Source: Serratia sp. UGAL515B_01
GTDB lineage: Bacteria; Pseudomonadota; Gammaproteobacteria; Enterobacterales; Enterobacteriaceae
Assembly: GCF_033095805.1 (NCBI RefSeq)
Contig: NZ_CP109901.1
Location: 2,356,001 to 2,420,000 of the forward strand
Direction: 5' to 3'
Length of the DNA: 64,000 nt
Of the stretch, positions 40,149 to 51,531 are shown piece by piece (positions within the stretch are counted from its first letter, which is position 1; each line of letters begins with the position of its first letter). A program made the position numbers and the translations under genes. The notes below the pieces were generated by a model, which was not told the DNA's origin, did not search any database, and saw nothing but the letters and a program-made list of their open reading frames with translations.

Positions 40149-40658
40149 ATGGGTTTGTTCGATAAACTGAAGTCTCTGGTTTCTGATGACAAAAAAGACA
40201 CAGGCAGTATCGAGATCGTCGCTCCGCTTTCTGGCGAAATCGTCAATATCGAAGATGTACCAGACGTAGTATTCGCAGAGAAGATCGTTGGCGATGGTAT
40301 TGCTATCAAACCTTCAGGCAACAAAATGGTTGCTCCGGTTGACGGCACTATCGGCAAAATATTCGAAACCAACCACGCATTTTCTATCGAATCTGACAGT
40401 GGTATTGAACTGTTTGTACATTTTGGTATCGACACCGTAGAACTAAAAGGTGAAGGCTTCAAGCGTATCGCTGAAGAAGGCCAACGCGTCAAGAAAGGTG
40501 ATGTGGTTATTGAGTTCAACCTGGCGTTGCTGGAAGAAAAAGCTAAGTCAACGTTGACTCCGGTCGTTATCTCCAACATGGACGAGATCAAAGAGATGAC
40601 CAAACTCTCTGGCAGCGTTACCGTTGGCGAAACCCCGATTATCCGCATCAAGAAGTAA
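40149..40658 (+). CDS. crr: Glucose-specific EIIA component (EIIA-Glc)
   Basis: EIIA-Glc passes phosphate to the glucose and sucrose EIIB domains. It also controls adenylate cyclase and inducer exclusion. It has 169 residues. The phosphorylated histidine is H91 in [15 protein letters not shown], with H76 (ETNHAF) beside it in the active site. The amphipathic N-terminus [16 protein letters not shown] is present. A TAGGAGAAG ribosome site precedes the ATG. It ends the pts operon, with a strong terminator 17 bp later. Confidence 0.99.
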   Translation: MGLFDKLKSLVSDDKKDTGSIEIVAPLSGEIVNIEDVPDVVFAEKIVGDGIAIKPSGNKMVAPVDGTIGKIFETNHAFSIESDSGIELFVHFGIDTVELKGEGFKRIAEEGQRVKKGDVVIEFNLALLEEKAKSTLTPVVISNMDEIKEMTKLSGSVTVGETPIIRIKK

Positions 40659-40674
40659 GTGTGGTTTGAACATC

Positions 40675-40701
40675 AAAAACGGCGCTTTATGCGCCGTTTT
40701 T
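40675..40701 (+). terminator. pts operon terminator
   Basis: A perfect 11-bp stem AAAAACGGCGC/GCGCCGTTTTT has a TTTAT loop and a T run immediately after crr. Confidence 0.93.
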
Positions 40702-40807
40702 ATACTTGGTATACGTTGTTTGTTACTCGACTAAAAACGATGAAACCAACAAAACCGCAGTATCCCGTGCCCCAAATCCCCCTGCCATATTGTCGAAAAT
40801 AACAACG

Positions 40808-41689
40808 TTAGTTGAATACCCCAGTAGATAAATAACGATCGCCACGATCGCAGATAATCGCCACAATCACACTGCCTGGGTTAACCGCAGCGACACGTAA
40901 CGCGCCAGCCACAGCACCACCAGAACTGACGCCACAGAAAATACCTTCACGCTGAGCCAATAGCCTCATGGTATGTTCTGCTACCGACTGGGACATATCC
41001 AATACCTGATCTACCAGTTCAGGGCGGAAAATACCTGGCAAATAGGCCGGTGACCAACGACGGATCCCTGGAATACTACTGCCTTCAGCAGGCTGTAGCC
41101 CAATGATTTTGACTTGCGGATTTTGGCTTTTCAGGTACCCACCCACCCCCGTAATGGTGCCGGTAGTCCCCATGCTGGAAACGAAATGAGTAATACGACC
41201 GGCAGTTTGTTGCCAGATTTCCGGACCAGTGGTGGTAAAGTGAGCAAAAGGGTTATCCAGGTTGTTAAACTGGTCTAGTACCTTGCCTCTCCCCTGTTGT
41301 TGCAATTCCAACGCCTGATCGCGAGCGCCCTCCATCCCCTGCTCACGGCTGATCAAAATAAGCTCGGCACCATAAGCACGCATCGCGGCCTGACGTTCAG
41401 AGCTCATATTCTCCGGCATCAATAGTTTAAGCGTATAGCCCTTCATCGCACAGATCATTGCAAGAGCGATGCCGGTATTACCACTGGTCGCCTCAATTAA
41501 GGTATCACCCGGCTTGATTTCGCCACGCAACTCTGCCTGTTGTATCATCGCTAACGCAGCGCGATCTTTTACCGAACCCGCCGGGTTATTGCCTTCCAGT
41601 TTGACCCAGACCTCACAGTCCAGTTCGTCATTCATCCGTTGTAGTTTTACTAATGGCGTATTACCGATGCATTGTTCCAAGGTTGTCAC
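40808..41689 (-). CDS. cysM: Cysteine synthase B (O-acetylserine sulfhydrylase B)
   Basis: CysM is a PLP enzyme that can use thiosulfate as well as sulfide. The 293-residue protein has the PLP lysine K41 in GSVKDRAAL, the substrate loop TSGNTG near residue 70, GTTGTITGVG near 175 and GVSSGGAVAG near the C-terminus. It lacks the longer C-terminus of CysK. It lies 79 bp downstream of cysA on the same strand, the usual position after cysPTWA. It probably shares CysB control; thiosulfate imported by CysPTWA is its likely substrate. Confidence 0.98.
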   Translation of the reverse strand: MTTLEQCIGNTPLVKLQRMNDELDCEVWVKLEGNNPAGSVKDRAALAMIQQAELRGEIKPGDTLIEATSGNTGIALAMICAMKGYTLKLLMPENMSSERQAAMRAYGAELILISREQGMEGARDQALELQQQGRGKVLDQFNNLDNPFAHFTTTGPEIWQQTAGRITHFVSSMGTTGTITGVGGYLKSQNPQVKIIGLQPAEGSSIPGIRRWSPAYLPGIFRPELVDQVLDMSQSVAEHTMRLLAQREGIFCGVSSGGAVAGALRVAAVNPGSVIVAIICDRGDRYLSTGVFN

Positions 41690-41768
41690 GTTCTATTGCC
41701 TGTACATAATGTAAAAAAGGCAACCCAAGGAAGGTTGCCTTAAAATGGGAATAATAGACTAGAAACTA

Positions 41769-42857
41769 TCAGGCACTTTTGGCTAACGCAACAGGTTGTA
41801 AGCGTTGTTCACCAGCGTAAAGGCGTGCATTGAGGCTACCAACGTAATAACGGCTGCCGCGAACCGGCGCAGCGTTATCCTCTGATAAGATCACACTGAT
41901 CGGTTCCTGATGCCAACCAATAGGTTGTACGGTCAGCTGCCAGAAATGGCCGCGTGGGCTCACTTCCAACACCTGCACCGGTAATGGGCAACGGGCGCTA
42001 CTTTCAGTGCTAATCTCCATTTCCCAGGGGCGCAGAAACAGCTCTACGCTGCCCTGATGCATTGGCTGGAATGATAGCGGCCATTGGTGTGCCCCTACAA
42101 AAAGCTGCGAACCACGGATTTCACCATTTAGGCGGTTCACTTCCCCCATAAACTCCAGAACAAAGCGAGTCGCTGGCTCGCGCATGATCTCGATAGGTGA
42201 ACCAACCTGCTCGATATTACCCTGGCTCATCACCACGATACGATCGGCCACTTCCATGGCTTCTTCCTGATCGTGAGTCACGAATACGCTGGTGAACTTC
42301 AGCTCTTCATGCAGTTGGCGCAACCAACGGCGTAACTCCTTGCGAACCTGAGCATCCAAGGCTCCAAAGGGCTCATCTAACAGTAGAATTTGTGGTTCAA
42401 CCGCTAATGCCCGAGCCAAGGCAACACGCTGTTTTTGTCCACCGGAAAGTTGCGAAGGATAGCGATTCGCCAAATGCCCCAATTGGACCATATCGAGTAA
42501 CTGTTCAACTTTCTGTTTGATTTCGGGGGCGTTGGGCCGCTCGCGGCGTGGCAATACGCTTAGACCAAAAGCAATATTGTCAAATACGGTCATATGACGG
42601 AACAAAGCGTAATGTTGGAACACAAAGCCCACCCGGCGATCGCGCGCATGCATACGGCTCACATCCGTACCGTGAAAGCCTAATTTACCCCCGTTCTGGC
42701 TTTCCAGTCCGGCAATAATCCGCAGCAACGTCGTTTTACCCGAACCAGATGGCCCGAGTAACGCCACCATTTCGCCGGAAGGAATATCGAGCGAGATATC
42801 GTTCAATACCTTGGTACGACCGAAAAATTTGTTGATACCATTAATCTCAATGCTCAT
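41769..42857 (-). CDS. cysA: Sulfate/thiosulfate ABC ATPase CysA
   Basis: CysA powers sulfate and thiosulfate import through CysTW. I choose the ATG at 42857, giving [14 protein letters not shown] as in E. coli, 362 residues; six upstream codons are open. Walker A GPSGSGKT is at 35-42, the signature LSGGQKQR near 135 and Walker [13 protein letters not shown] near 155, followed by the H-loop [10 protein letters not shown]. The C-terminal TOBE-like regulatory domain is complete ([10 protein letters not shown]). It overlaps the cysW end by 11 bp, so translation is likely coupled. Confidence 0.98.
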   Translation of the reverse strand: MSIEINGINKFFGRTKVLNDISLDIPSGEMVALLGPSGSGKTTLLRIIAGLESQNGGKLGFHGTDVSRMHARDRRVGFVFQHYALFRHMTVFDNIAFGLSVLPRRERPNAPEIKQKVEQLLDMVQLGHLANRYPSQLSGGQKQRVALARALAVEPQILLLDEPFGALDAQVRKELRRWLRQLHEELKFTSVFVTHDQEEAMEVADRIVVMSQGNIEQVGSPIEIMREPATRFVLEFMGEVNRLNGEIRGSQLFVGAHQWPLSFQPMHQGSVELFLRPWEMEISTESSARCPLPVQVLEVSPRGHFWQLTVQPIGWHQEPISVILSEDNAAPVRGSRYYVGSLNARLYAGEQRLQPVALAKSA

Positions 42858-43722
42858 TATTTTCCTCCCGCTCAAGACGCACGTTCTGCCGCGCTAGACG
42901 CCATTGCAGTCCACTTTTCAGAAATAGGGTCACTATCGCCATCAGAGTAAGCAATGCAGCGGCGGTGAATGCCCCTGCGGTATTATAATCCTGATGCAGT
43001 AATTCAACCTGCAGTGGCAAGGTATAGGTTTCTCCGCGAATAGAGCCGGAAACTACCGATACCGCACCAAACTCACCAATTGCACGAGCATTAGTCAACA
43101 CGACACCGTACAGAAGCGCCCAGCGAATATTGGGTAAGGTAACCCGGCGAAACATCTGCCAGCCTGATGCGCCCAATAATACGGCGGCTTCATCTTCTTG
43201 GCTGCCTTGACTCATCATGAGTGGTACCAGTTCACGGACTACAAAAGGACAAGTGACGAACATCGTTACCAAAACCATGCCGGGCCAGGCAAACATGAGT
43301 TGGATGTTATGGGTTTCAAGCCAGCCACCAATTGGCCCATTGTTGCCGTAAAACAGCAGATAAAGCAGCCCGGCGACCACTGGCGAAACCGCAAAAGGCA
43401 TATCGAACAACGTCAGCAACAACTGACGGCCAGGGAAATCAAAACGTGTCACTAGCCAGGCCAACAAAGTACCAAACACCAGATTGACCGGCACGGTGAT
43501 CAATGCCACCAACACGGTCAACCAGATAGCATGCAGCATGTCCGGGTTAGATAAGTTCTGCCACACAGCCCCTAGACCAGAGGAAAATGCTTCGATAAAA
43601 ATCATTACCATCGGCACGACCAACAGTAAGAATGAGAACAGAACACCAATAGCAATCAGCGCCCATTTTCCCCAGTTGATACGTGGACGCTCCGCACCGT
43701 GAAAGGTGGTCATATCGGCCAT
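42847..43722 (-). CDS. cysW: Sulfate/thiosulfate ABC permease CysW
   Basis: CysW is one of the two inner-membrane subunits of the sulfate importer. The frame is open 55 codons upstream inside cysT. The ATG at 43722 overlaps the cysT stop by one base (TGATG) and gives 291 residues, the E. coli length, starting MADMTTF and soon INWGKWALI. About six membrane helices are visible. The EAA-type loop reads [21 protein letters not shown] and is followed by [13 protein letters not shown]. Confidence 0.98.
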   Translation of the reverse strand: MADMTTFHGAERPRINWGKWALIAIGVLFSFLLLVVPMVMIFIEAFSSGLGAVWQNLSNPDMLHAIWLTVLVALITVPVNLVFGTLLAWLVTRFDFPGRQLLLTLFDMPFAVSPVVAGLLYLLFYGNNGPIGGWLETHNIQLMFAWPGMVLVTMFVTCPFVVRELVPLMMSQGSQEDEAAVLLGASGWQMFRRVTLPNIRWALLYGVVLTNARAIGEFGAVSVVSGSIRGETYTLPLQVELLHQDYNTAGAFTAAALLTLMAIVTLFLKSGLQWRLARQNVRLEREENNEH

Positions 43723-44555
43723 CAGTTCCCTCCAATCCTTCGTCCAAAACGGCTTTGCAAGGTATTTATCACAAACAGCAGTAACAGTGATGCCGCCAGG
43801 ATCACCGAAGCAATCGCACTGGCTGCCGGATAGTCGAACTCCTGTAAACGAACAAAAATCATCAACGAGGTTACTTCTGTTTTCCAAGCAATATTACCGG
43901 CAATAAAGATCACTGCGCCAAACTCACCCAAGCTGCGAGTAAACGAAAGTGCCGTACCCGCAATCAGAGCCGGCGCAACTTCCGGCAGTACCACCCGGCG
44001 AAAAGTCTGCCAACGTGTTGCCCCGAGTGTCTCGGCAGCTTCTTCATATTCTGGCCCCAATTCTTCCAGAACCGGTTGCACCGTGCGCACCACGAACGGA
44101 ATACTGGTAAACGCCATAGCCACCGCAATGCCTAACCAGGTGAAAGAGACCTTGATGTCAAATTGGGCTAACCACTGACCATACCAACCGGTAGTTGAAA
44201 ACAACCCAGCCAACGTCAGCCCAGCCACGGCTGTAGGCAACGCAAATGGCAGATCCATCAGACCATCCAGTAACGTACGGCCTGGGAACGAGTAACGAGT
44301 CAGTATCCAGGCCATCAGCATGCCAAATACCGCGTTAAAAATGCTAGCAACACCCGCTGCAAGCAGCGTCACCTGATAAGCGGCTACCACTTGTGGATTG
44401 GATATGACTGACCAATATTGTGCCAAATTCATTTGTGCGAGTTGCATCACCAATGCACTGAGCGGTAATAATAAAATCAGGCAGGTATATAGCAGGCTAC
44501 AGCCCAAACTAAGGGTAAATCCGGGCAAAACACGCTTGCTAGCCAATAAAAACAT
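43722..44555 (-). CDS. cysT: Sulfate/thiosulfate ABC permease CysT (CysU)
   Basis: CysT is the partner permease of CysW. The 277-residue length is the usual one. It has about six membrane helices, the EAA loop EEAAETLGATRWQTFRRVVLPE near residues 170-190, and then SFTRSLGEFGAVIFIAGN. Its ATG overlaps the cysP stop by one base and its stop overlaps the cysW ATG by one base, a tightly coupled order. Confidence 0.98.
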   Translation of the reverse strand: MFLLASKRVLPGFTLSLGCSLLYTCLILLLPLSALVMQLAQMNLAQYWSVISNPQVVAAYQVTLLAAGVASIFNAVFGMLMAWILTRYSFPGRTLLDGLMDLPFALPTAVAGLTLAGLFSTTGWYGQWLAQFDIKVSFTWLGIAVAMAFTSIPFVVRTVQPVLEELGPEYEEAAETLGATRWQTFRRVVLPEVAPALIAGTALSFTRSLGEFGAVIFIAGNIAWKTEVTSLMIFVRLQEFDYPAASAIASVILAASLLLLFVINTLQSRFGRRIGGN

Positions 44556-45577
44556 TACTTATGCCCTGCCGCTAATAGTTGATCCAACTCACCGCCGGTC
44601 GCAAAATGTGTACTCATGGCCTGCGGCCAACCACCAAACTGCTCTTCAACTCGGAACAACTTGGTGTCAGGGAACTGGCTTTTCGCCGCTGCCATCGCTT
44701 GCGGATTATTGACCCGATAATAGAAGTTAGTGATTATCTGCTGCGCTGCCGGGCTATAGAGGTAGTTCAAGTATTCTTTAGCCACTTGTTCAGTGCCGTT
44801 TTTCTCAACGTTTTTATCGACCCAAGCCACCGGGAACTCTGCCAGAATATCGACCGGCGGGACGATCACATCATATTTATCCTCACCATACTGCTTACGA
44901 ATATTGTTCACTTCAGACTCAAAACTAATCAGTACATCCCCCAGACCACGTTCTACAAAAGTTGTGGTTGCACCGCGCCCTCCGGTATCGAAAACGACAA
45001 CGTTTTTCAGAAAATGCGTCATAAACTCACGGGTTTTAGCCTCATCGTTACCATTCTCTTGGCTGGCCGCCCCCCAGGCCGCAAGATAGGTATAGCGGCC
45101 ATTACCGGATGTTTTGGGATTCGGAAATACCAGCTTCACGTCGTCACGAACCAGATCGTTCCAAGTATGGATAGCTTTTGGGTTGTCCTTGCGAACCAGA
45201 AACGCCATGGTGGAATAGAAAGGAGAACTATTGTTTGGCAAGCGTTGCTGCCAATCGGCAGCTATAAATTGACCACGATCGTGCAGGATCTGCACATCAC
45301 TCACCTGGTTATAGGTCACTACATCGGCACGCAAACCTTGAAGGATGGCGAGAGCTTGTTTAGACGAGCCTGCGTGAGATTGTTTAATGGTCAGTTTATC
45401 ATTCGGATGCTGCTGATCCCAAAGCTGTTGAAAACCAGGATTCAACGCACTGAATAATTCACGGGAGACATCATAAGAGCTATTGAGCAATTCCGTTGCA
45501 GAAACGGTGCCACTAGCTAATAACATTGCTGCTAGCCAGCCTTTAAGAATACGATTTCTAACCAGGATATGTTTCAT
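44555..45577 (-). CDS. cysP: Thiosulfate-binding protein CysP
   Basis: CysP is the periplasmic receptor for thiosulfate and sulfate. I choose the ATG at 45577, which starts a signal peptide ([20 protein letters not shown], cleaved near VSA before TELLNSSYD); seven upstream codons are open. The precursor is 340 residues. Conserved stretches include [46 protein letters not shown] and [19 protein letters not shown]. It leads cysPTWA, under probable CysB control; CysB sites are too loose to call by eye. Confidence 0.98.
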   Translation of the reverse strand: MKHILVRNRILKGWLAAMLLASGTVSATELLNSSYDVSRELFSALNPGFQQLWDQQHPNDKLTIKQSHAGSSKQALAILQGLRADVVTYNQVSDVQILHDRGQFIAADWQQRLPNNSSPFYSTMAFLVRKDNPKAIHTWNDLVRDDVKLVFPNPKTSGNGRYTYLAAWGAASQENGNDEAKTREFMTHFLKNVVVFDTGGRGATTTFVERGLGDVLISFESEVNNIRKQYGEDKYDVIVPPVDILAEFPVAWVDKNVEKNGTEQVAKEYLNYLYSPAAQQIITNFYYRVNNPQAMAAAKSQFPDTKLFRVEEQFGGWPQAMSTHFATGGELDQLLAAGHK

Positions 45578-45919
45578 TCTGCACCTTATTATTATCACTC
45601 AGCCAAACAGCCAGGCTAGCGCCTTAACAGTGACCAGTGTATTTATAACTTGATGCAGAACTGTAACGCTTTTATATACCATTTAGTGATTTTCAAGCAT
45701 CAAATGCTATAAGGTAGGAGGGAGGCGACATCAGAGCCAGTATCACTGGCCCCGAGTTGCGGCATTATCCCCTATAACTGGCAGCCATAGCCCCCGATGA
45801 CAAACGTTGGAAGCCTTCTCTCAGCCCCTTGGCAAGGGCCATTAAGGGCAAGGTTGTATTATTCGCCGTTTATTTAGTCTACTAAACCTCGCGACTCATT
45901 TAGAAGACACACTCCGGTA
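45578..45919. other. Gap between cysP and yfeX
   Basis: The 342-bp gap is AT-rich next to cysP, where its promoter must lie. The rest shows no gene and no clear terminator for yfeX. In E. coli several genes (for example ucpA and murQ) lie in this interval; they are absent here. Confidence 0.45.
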
Positions 45920-46819
45920 TCAAAGTGACAGCAAACGTGTCAATGAAGGGGCGAAGTAGTAACTCCCGGTAACTGCACGGCTGAAACGCAAAATGGCATC
46001 ATGTTTACCATCAAGTTCACCAAACATGCTTAACAACTGTTTTTCGAGGTTGTGCAAACGTGCGCAGTAGGCAATAAAATAAAGGCCATGTTTTCCGCTG
46101 ACGCTCCCGTAAGGCAGACTCTGACGCAAAATTTTCAGTCCATTACCCTCTTCTTTCAGATCAACACGGCTGACATGCGAAGTCTCTGGTCGTTGTTCAG
46201 GAGGAAGTTCTTCACTATCATGTTTAGTGCGGCCAATGATCTGCTCCTGTTGCTCGGTGGTGAAACGTTGCCATTGGCGCAAATTGTGCTCGTAACGCTG
46301 CACCAGTACATAACTCCCCCCCTCGTCTTCTTCACCTTCGCCGATCACCGCAACCAACGGTCGCTGTTCCCCTTGTGGATTTTCAGTCCCATCAATAAAA
46401 CCGCTGAGATCGCGTTCTTCCACCCAGCGAAAACCATGTGTCTCTTCTTCGATACGGATGGTATTGCCAAACGCAGCCAGCGCAGCCTGCGCCAGTGAGA
46501 AATTGACGTCGTGTCGCAGTGATTGAATATGAATCAGCACATCACGTTGGGTAGCAGGTGCCAGGCCTTTACCCAGCGGCGTAAAAGGTTTCAATTCTTT
46601 GGCACCTTGACCGTGGGAAAGGTCATGCCAGACGTCGGCACCAAAAGCAATCACTGCGCCTAAGCGAGCATCTGGAAATTGCTGTTGTAGATCGGCAAGC
46701 TTTTCACAAAACTGCTTGCACCCCTGACGCAACCCAGCAAATTCGCCCTGTACGATGGCTTCCAAAAAAATACCGAACCGGCAGTGTTCCAGCAGAATAC
46801 CGCTCTGAACCTGTATCAT
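45920..46819 (-). CDS. yfeX: Dye-decolorizing (DyP-type) heme peroxidase YfeX
   Basis: This is a cytoplasmic heme protein with 299 residues. The DyP signature GFIDGTENP (near residue 148) holds the distal aspartate, and H in ETSHVSRVD (near residue 214) is the likely heme-binding histidine. The conserved arginine and the YFIAYC segment follow. In E. coli YfeX has been linked to porphyrinogen oxidation and, debatably, iron release from heme. It has no signal peptide. The gene has its own upstream region, and yfeY follows on the same strand order as in E. coli. Confidence 0.95.
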   Translation of the reverse strand: MIQVQSGILLEHCRFGIFLEAIVQGEFAGLRQGCKQFCEKLADLQQQFPDARLGAVIAFGADVWHDLSHGQGAKELKPFTPLGKGLAPATQRDVLIHIQSLRHDVNFSLAQAALAAFGNTIRIEEETHGFRWVEERDLSGFIDGTENPQGEQRPLVAVIGEGEEDEGGSYVLVQRYEHNLRQWQRFTTEQQEQIIGRTKHDSEELPPEQRPETSHVSRVDLKEEGNGLKILRQSLPYGSVSGKHGLYFIAYCARLHNLEKQLLSMFGELDGKHDAILRFSRAVTGSYYFAPSLTRLLSL

Positions 46820-46988
46820 GTTGTTATCCTCATTACCTTAATCGGGTAACAGGTTAAGCAGTGGCTTTCCTGTTATAAACGCGCATTATCATAGCGTATG
46901 AGAAGAAAATGACCTTGCAAGAACGCAAAGGTAAAAGGGGTCGCAGAGAAAACCGGGCACAACGCAAAACGCATGCCCGAAACAGAGA

Positions 46989-47573
46989 TTACTGTGCTTT
47001 GGCATACCAGATGATTTTACTCACCGTCCAACCTTGCAACGTATCGTCTGGCGGTATGATGTCCTGTGGGCCTGCCCATTTTCCGTTGAAGATATAGCTA
47101 ACATGGCGGCTCTGTGGAGCCACGCATTCCACATGCCCGGCATCATCACCCTCCGTCAACTTGCAGGCTCCATAAGCTTTACTGAATAAATCACTGAACG
47201 GCGTGCCTAGATTACTGCCCCATTCGGTGGCCACCTTAGCATCCAACACCTCAACACGCTGAACATAACCCTTAGGTTCCCCCGAGATCACCAGCTTCAC
47301 ATCACTGTCGCGCATTGCCTGGTAGTAAGAAATAATCTGGCCCTTGCTGGTCGCCATCCCGCTGCGCATACGATAGTTGTTATGCAGCCCTTCGCCGATC
47401 GCCGTTTCTACCATCGGGGTTTCCGCATTGATACCACCAACCCCTTTGGCACTTACCTGCACACTTTTGCCGAACCAGTTAAAGGGCGATAAGCTGGACC
47501 AAGAGAAATTCGATATGGTCGAGCACCCTGTCAGTAGCAACGGTAGCCCTAATAACAGCGGGCGAATATTCAT
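46989..47573 (-). CDS. yfeY: YfeY family lipoprotein
   Basis: This is a 194-residue predicted lipoprotein. The N-terminus MNIRPLLLGLPLLLTGCSTIS has a clear lipobox LLTGC, so the mature protein would be acylated at C17. The residue after the cysteine is Ser, fitting outer-membrane sorting. Similarity to E. coli YfeY, reported as a sigma-E-regulated lipoprotein, is recalled and rests also on synteny with yfeX and yfeZ. The body is soluble, with two further cysteines. A GGAG ribosome site precedes the start. Function is unknown. Confidence 0.85.
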   Translation of the reverse strand: MNIRPLLLGLPLLLTGCSTISNFSWSSLSPFNWFGKSVQVSAKGVGGINAETPMVETAIGEGLHNNYRMRSGMATSKGQIISYYQAMRDSDVKLVISGEPKGYVQRVEVLDAKVATEWGSNLGTPFSDLFSKAYGACKLTEGDDAGHVECVAPQSRHVSYIFNGKWAGPQDIIPPDDTLQGWTVSKIIWYAKAQ

Positions 47574-47676
47574 TTATAACTCCTTAAGTTCAAAATGGTT
47601 AGCATGCCTCTAGGCGGTGTCATTAATTGCCAACTTGGAGTCCATACATTAGAAAAAGTGCCATTCGTCCAGGCAA

Positions 47677-48141
47677 TTAATCCCGATCTTCCGGCAACAT
47701 AAAACAGGCTTTCAGACGTTGGTTGAGTAGCAAATATCTCAGAGCCAGTGCATCCAGCATTACCAATATGATATCGACGGGAGGCTCGTTGCTGTCCTGA
47801 TGCCATAGCGTGTAAAGTGAAACCAATAATGCTACCCCAAGGGACATTGCCAGCCCCCAACGCCAAAACCGCCACAGGCGTGGCCAATGCTGCCGACGGC
47901 CACAAATAAGAAAGGCCAGCGAAGCGGGAAGCCCCAGTAAAATACCGTACCAAAAACGTAGGGTATCGGGGTAAAACAGTTGCAACAAACCGGCACCCTG
48001 TGCGCGAGATGCCCCCGCTATTACAAACAGTATCCAGGTACGGGCCTGCAGAATTAACACCGCCCAAAACCACAGCGGCAAACGCAGTAAACCATGTTGA
48101 TCATAATCGTCCGGTGAAAACCGGTGTGCAGATGCCTTCAA
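47677..48141 (-). CDS. yfeZ: YfeZ family inner-membrane protein (DUF2919)
   Basis: This is a 154-residue protein with about four hydrophobic segments. It starts with the DUF2919-type SPDDYDQHGLLRLPLWFW, where D-x-G-x-L-K/R-x-P is typical. The end LRYLLLNQRLKACF also fits. Position between yfeY and ypeA matches E. coli. No function is known. Confidence 0.8.
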   Translation of the reverse strand: MKASAHRFSPDDYDQHGLLRLPLWFWAVLILQARTWILFVIAGASRAQGAGLLQLFYPDTLRFWYGILLGLPASLAFLICGRRQHWPRLWRFWRWGLAMSLGVALLVSLYTLWHQDSNEPPVDIILVMLDALALRYLLLNQRLKACFMLPEDRD

Positions 48142-48270
48142 AAACTATTCCTTGCTCATACTATATATAGGTGGCAGCCTCTGCCCCAAAATTGTACGCG
48201 GCGCCGTTGGCAATTCAGGAGCATAGCCTGGTCAGAGATGGAGACGATTCTCCCGGTTTTCAATCTTCTG

Positions 48271-48292
48271 CTTAACTTAAGATGTTCTTAAG
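48271..48292 (+). promoter_or_regulatory. PmrA/BasR-type box upstream of the ygiW-like gene
   Basis: CTTAAG-ATGTT-CTTAAG (48276-48292) fits the PmrA consensus YTTAAK-N5-YTTAAK exactly, and a further CTTAAC half lies directly before it. It is about 120 bp upstream of the gene. QseB (PreA), which controls ygiW-qseBC in enterics, recognises a related sequence. Confidence 0.55.
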
Positions 48293-48410
48293 AACTTTAT
48301 GTTTTAATTCCGTTATGTCTTAACTTACCCAGTAAATCCTACATCGCTGTCAGTTTGAACCATACTGGACGCGAAGGAATTGTTTTTATCCATCGATAAG
48401 GAATATTCAG

Positions 48411-48797
48411 ATGAAAAAAATAGCTTTAGTAACACTGCTTGCGCTGTGCAGTACGGCGGTTTTCGCCCAGCAAGGCGGCTTCGTCGATAACAACGCACCG
48501 CAAGCACAGCAACAAGGCGGGTTTTCCGGCCCAAGTGCAACACTGACCACCGTGGATAAGGTTAAATCCATGGGCGATGATACTTGGGTAATGTTGCAAG
48601 GCAACATCGAACAGCGTGTCGGCGATGAACTCTATACCTTCCGTGATGCTACCGGTACGATCACGGTAGAGATCGATCAAAAGCGTTGGAACGGTCTGAG
48701 CGTCGGCCCAAAAGACAAGGTACAGATAGAAGGGAAAGTAGATAAAGAGTGGAGCAATGTGGAAATCGATGTAAAAAACATTAAAAAAGTAAACTAA
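48411..48797 (+). CDS. YgiW/BOF family periplasmic OB-fold protein
   Basis: The 128-residue precursor has a signal peptide (MKKIALVTLLALCSTAVFA, cleaved before QQGGF). The mature part is a bacterial OB-fold (BOF) domain: AQQQGGFSGPSATLTTVDKV, DDTWVMLQGNIEQRVGDELYTF, and then the DATGTITVEID and KVQIEGKVDKEW strands. YgiW (VisP) homologues are stress-induced periplasmic proteins. A PmrA/QseB-type box upstream supports two-component control. I am sure of the family, less so of orthology, since qseBC is not next to it. A weak 6-bp stem follows the stop. Confidence 0.9.
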   Translation: MKKIALVTLLALCSTAVFAQQGGFVDNNAPQAQQQGGFSGPSATLTTVDKVKSMGDDTWVMLQGNIEQRVGDELYTFRDATGTITVEIDQKRWNGLSVGPKDKVQIEGKVDKEWSNVEIDVKNIKKVN

Positions 48798-48917
48798 CTG
48801 ATTGTCTAGGCGGTGAAAACGGCCGCCTGAACCCTTTAGCAGCGCTTTATTTACGCTTCAGGCAGACGAAAGTGATGCATAATACCGCCTCTGCATCACT
48901 CACGTTTATCAGGCTAT

Positions 48918-49343
48918 TTAGTATTCCTGATCTTCGATCAAGCGTTTACCCAGGCTTGTCATTCCCTGTATTTCATAGCCAAGTTTTTCATACATTTCGA
49001 TAACGGCGTCGTTATCTTCACGCACCATAAACTGAATTTTAGGGCAACCTCGAGCAATCAACTTTTTCTCAAGCCGGCTAATCAATGCATTGGCGATACC
49101 ACGCCCCCGGTAGTCAGGGTGAACACCGAGATAATAGGCCGAACCACGATGCCCATCGTAGCCCCCCATCACGGAACCCACGACTTCGCCCCCTACTTCA
49201 GCAACTAAAAATAAGTCCAGATCGTGATTCAGTTTCCGTTCAATATCCATTTCAGGATCGTTCCATGGCCGCAGTAGGTCACAACGCTCCCACAAGGTAA
49301 TGACCTCTTCAAAGTCGTCTTGTCTAAATATGCGAATTTCCAT
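48918..49343 (-). CDS. ypeA: GNAT family acetyltransferase YpeA
   Basis: The 141-residue protein aligns along its length with E. coli YpeA. It begins [20 protein letters not shown]. The acetyl-CoA binding motif A is [15 protein letters not shown] near residues 75-90, followed by [13 protein letters not shown] and the C-terminal YEKLGYE. It is a soluble single-domain N-acetyltransferase of unknown substrate. It lies divergent from amiA, as in E. coli. Confidence 0.94.
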   Translation of the reverse strand: MEIRIFRQDDFEEVITLWERCDLLRPWNDPEMDIERKLNHDLDLFLVAEVGGEVVGSVMGGYDGHRGSAYYLGVHPDYRGRGIANALISRLEKKLIARGCPKIQFMVREDNDAVIEMYEKLGYEIQGMTSLGKRLIEDQEY

Positions 49344-49650
49344 TCATGTTCGCCAATGTTCTTTTAATAGGATTATGTGATTATCACGGGATTATTCCGT
49401 TACGCAATATCAAACTGTCATTTATACCCGTTGCCTTTCAAGCTGTAGGGTAGTAGCTACCTGATTCGAGGCTGCCGCTAGCCGCATCAAATCTATTTGA
49501 AATCACATCGTTGTGATTTCCCTTCAGGCCGCCGATTTCCATACTGTATTGAGTGATGAAGTAATAAATAGCAATATTTATCACGTCGATTAATCGCGTT
49601 CTATACGTTATAACCAGAAAAGTAAGCTTATTGTGTGGAAAACGTATGTA
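49344..49650. other. ypeA-amiA divergent region with a repeat-like segment
   Basis: The 307-bp gap holds the two divergent promoters. The segment near 49425-49530 (TATACCCGTTGCCTTTCAAGCTG onward) resembles one half of the palindromic intergenic repeats common in Yersinia and Serratia, which begin TATACCC and contain TTTCAAG. It is degenerate here. Nothing else is recognised. Confidence 0.35.
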
Positions 49651-50541
49651 ATGAACAAAAAGAGTCAATCTTTTCTCAATTTCCTCCCCTTCACTGCGTC
49701 AACAACACGCCGTCAGTTTTTAACGTCAGCAATAGCGCTCACCTTGCTAGCGGGGAAAATGCCAAAAGCCCTTGCCGCCCACCACGGCAATATGTTGCAT
49801 AGCCCACACGATAAGCTAGCACCGAAAACCAGCGGCAGTAAGAGATTAGTGATGATCGACCCCGGTCACGGAGGTATAGATTCCGGTGCCGTTGGGCACG
49901 AAGGCTCGCAGGAAAAACACGTAGTACTGGAAATCGCTAACCACGTGCGCCGTTTTTTACACCAGCACAACCATGTGGAAGCTCGTCTAACACGGGAAAA
50001 GGATGAGTTTATTCCGCTGTTCCAGCGAGTAGAGATCGCCCACCACCATCAGGCAGATCTGTTTATTTCGATTCATGCCGACGGTTTTACCCGCCCAGAA
50101 GCTACGGGGGCTTCGGTCTTTGCTCTCTCCAATCGCGGTGCCAGTAGCACCATGGCACGTTACCTTTCCAAACGAGAAAATGCCGCCGACCAGATAGCGG
50201 GCAGCAAATACAAACACCAGGACAACTACCTGCAACAGGTGCTATTTGATTTGGTACAAACCGACACCATCAATAACAGCCTGACGCTTGGTCGCCATGT
50301 ACTGGGGCAAATCCGCCCAGTACATCATCTGCACAGTGAATATACCGAACAGGCTGCATTTGCAGTATTGAAATCCCCTTCTATTCCTTCAGTGCTGATT
50401 GAATCGGCGTTTATTACCAATCCCCATGAAGAACGCTTGCTGGGTACGACGGCTTTTCGCGAAAAAATCGCACGCGCCATTGCCGACGGCGTGATCGATT
50501 TTCTCCATTATTACGATGCACACCAACGAAAACCACGCTAA
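49651..50541 (+). CDS. amiA: N-acetylmuramoyl-L-alanine amidase AmiA
   Basis: AmiA is a periplasmic zinc amidase that splits daughter-cell peptidoglycan. I choose the ATG at 49651, which gives a twin-arginine signal (TTRRQFLTSAIALTLLAG) as AmiA requires Tat export; six upstream codons are open. The protein has 296 residues. The Amidase_3 domain shows MIDPGHGGIDSGAVG (zinc His), the LFISIHADGF segment (second His), AQ- and N-rich QVLFDLVQTDTINNS with the activator-blocked helix, and SVLIESAFITNPHEE with the catalytic glutamate. hemF follows. Confidence 0.97.
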   Translation: MNKKSQSFLNFLPFTASTTRRQFLTSAIALTLLAGKMPKALAAHHGNMLHSPHDKLAPKTSGSKRLVMIDPGHGGIDSGAVGHEGSQEKHVVLEIANHVRRFLHQHNHVEARLTREKDEFIPLFQRVEIAHHHQADLFISIHADGFTRPEATGASVFALSNRGASSTMARYLSKRENAADQIAGSKYKHQDNYLQQVLFDLVQTDTINNSLTLGRHVLGQIRPVHHLHSEYTEQAAFAVLKSPSIPSVLIESAFITNPHEERLLGTTAFREKIARAIADGVIDFLHYYDAHQRKPR

Positions 50542-50601
50542 TCCTGCTATTTGCCGGGTGAAACATATATACTTGTTGCCCTGTTCAGTCATATGTTGTG
50601 A

Positions 50602-51530
<929 letters not shown>

Positions 51531-51531
<1 letters not shown>

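Noticed and set aside
47570..48073. 167-codon minus-strand frame overlapping yfeZ
   Set aside because: The 154-residue frame in the same place has the DUF2919-type motif and hydrophobic pattern, so the other frame is a shadow.
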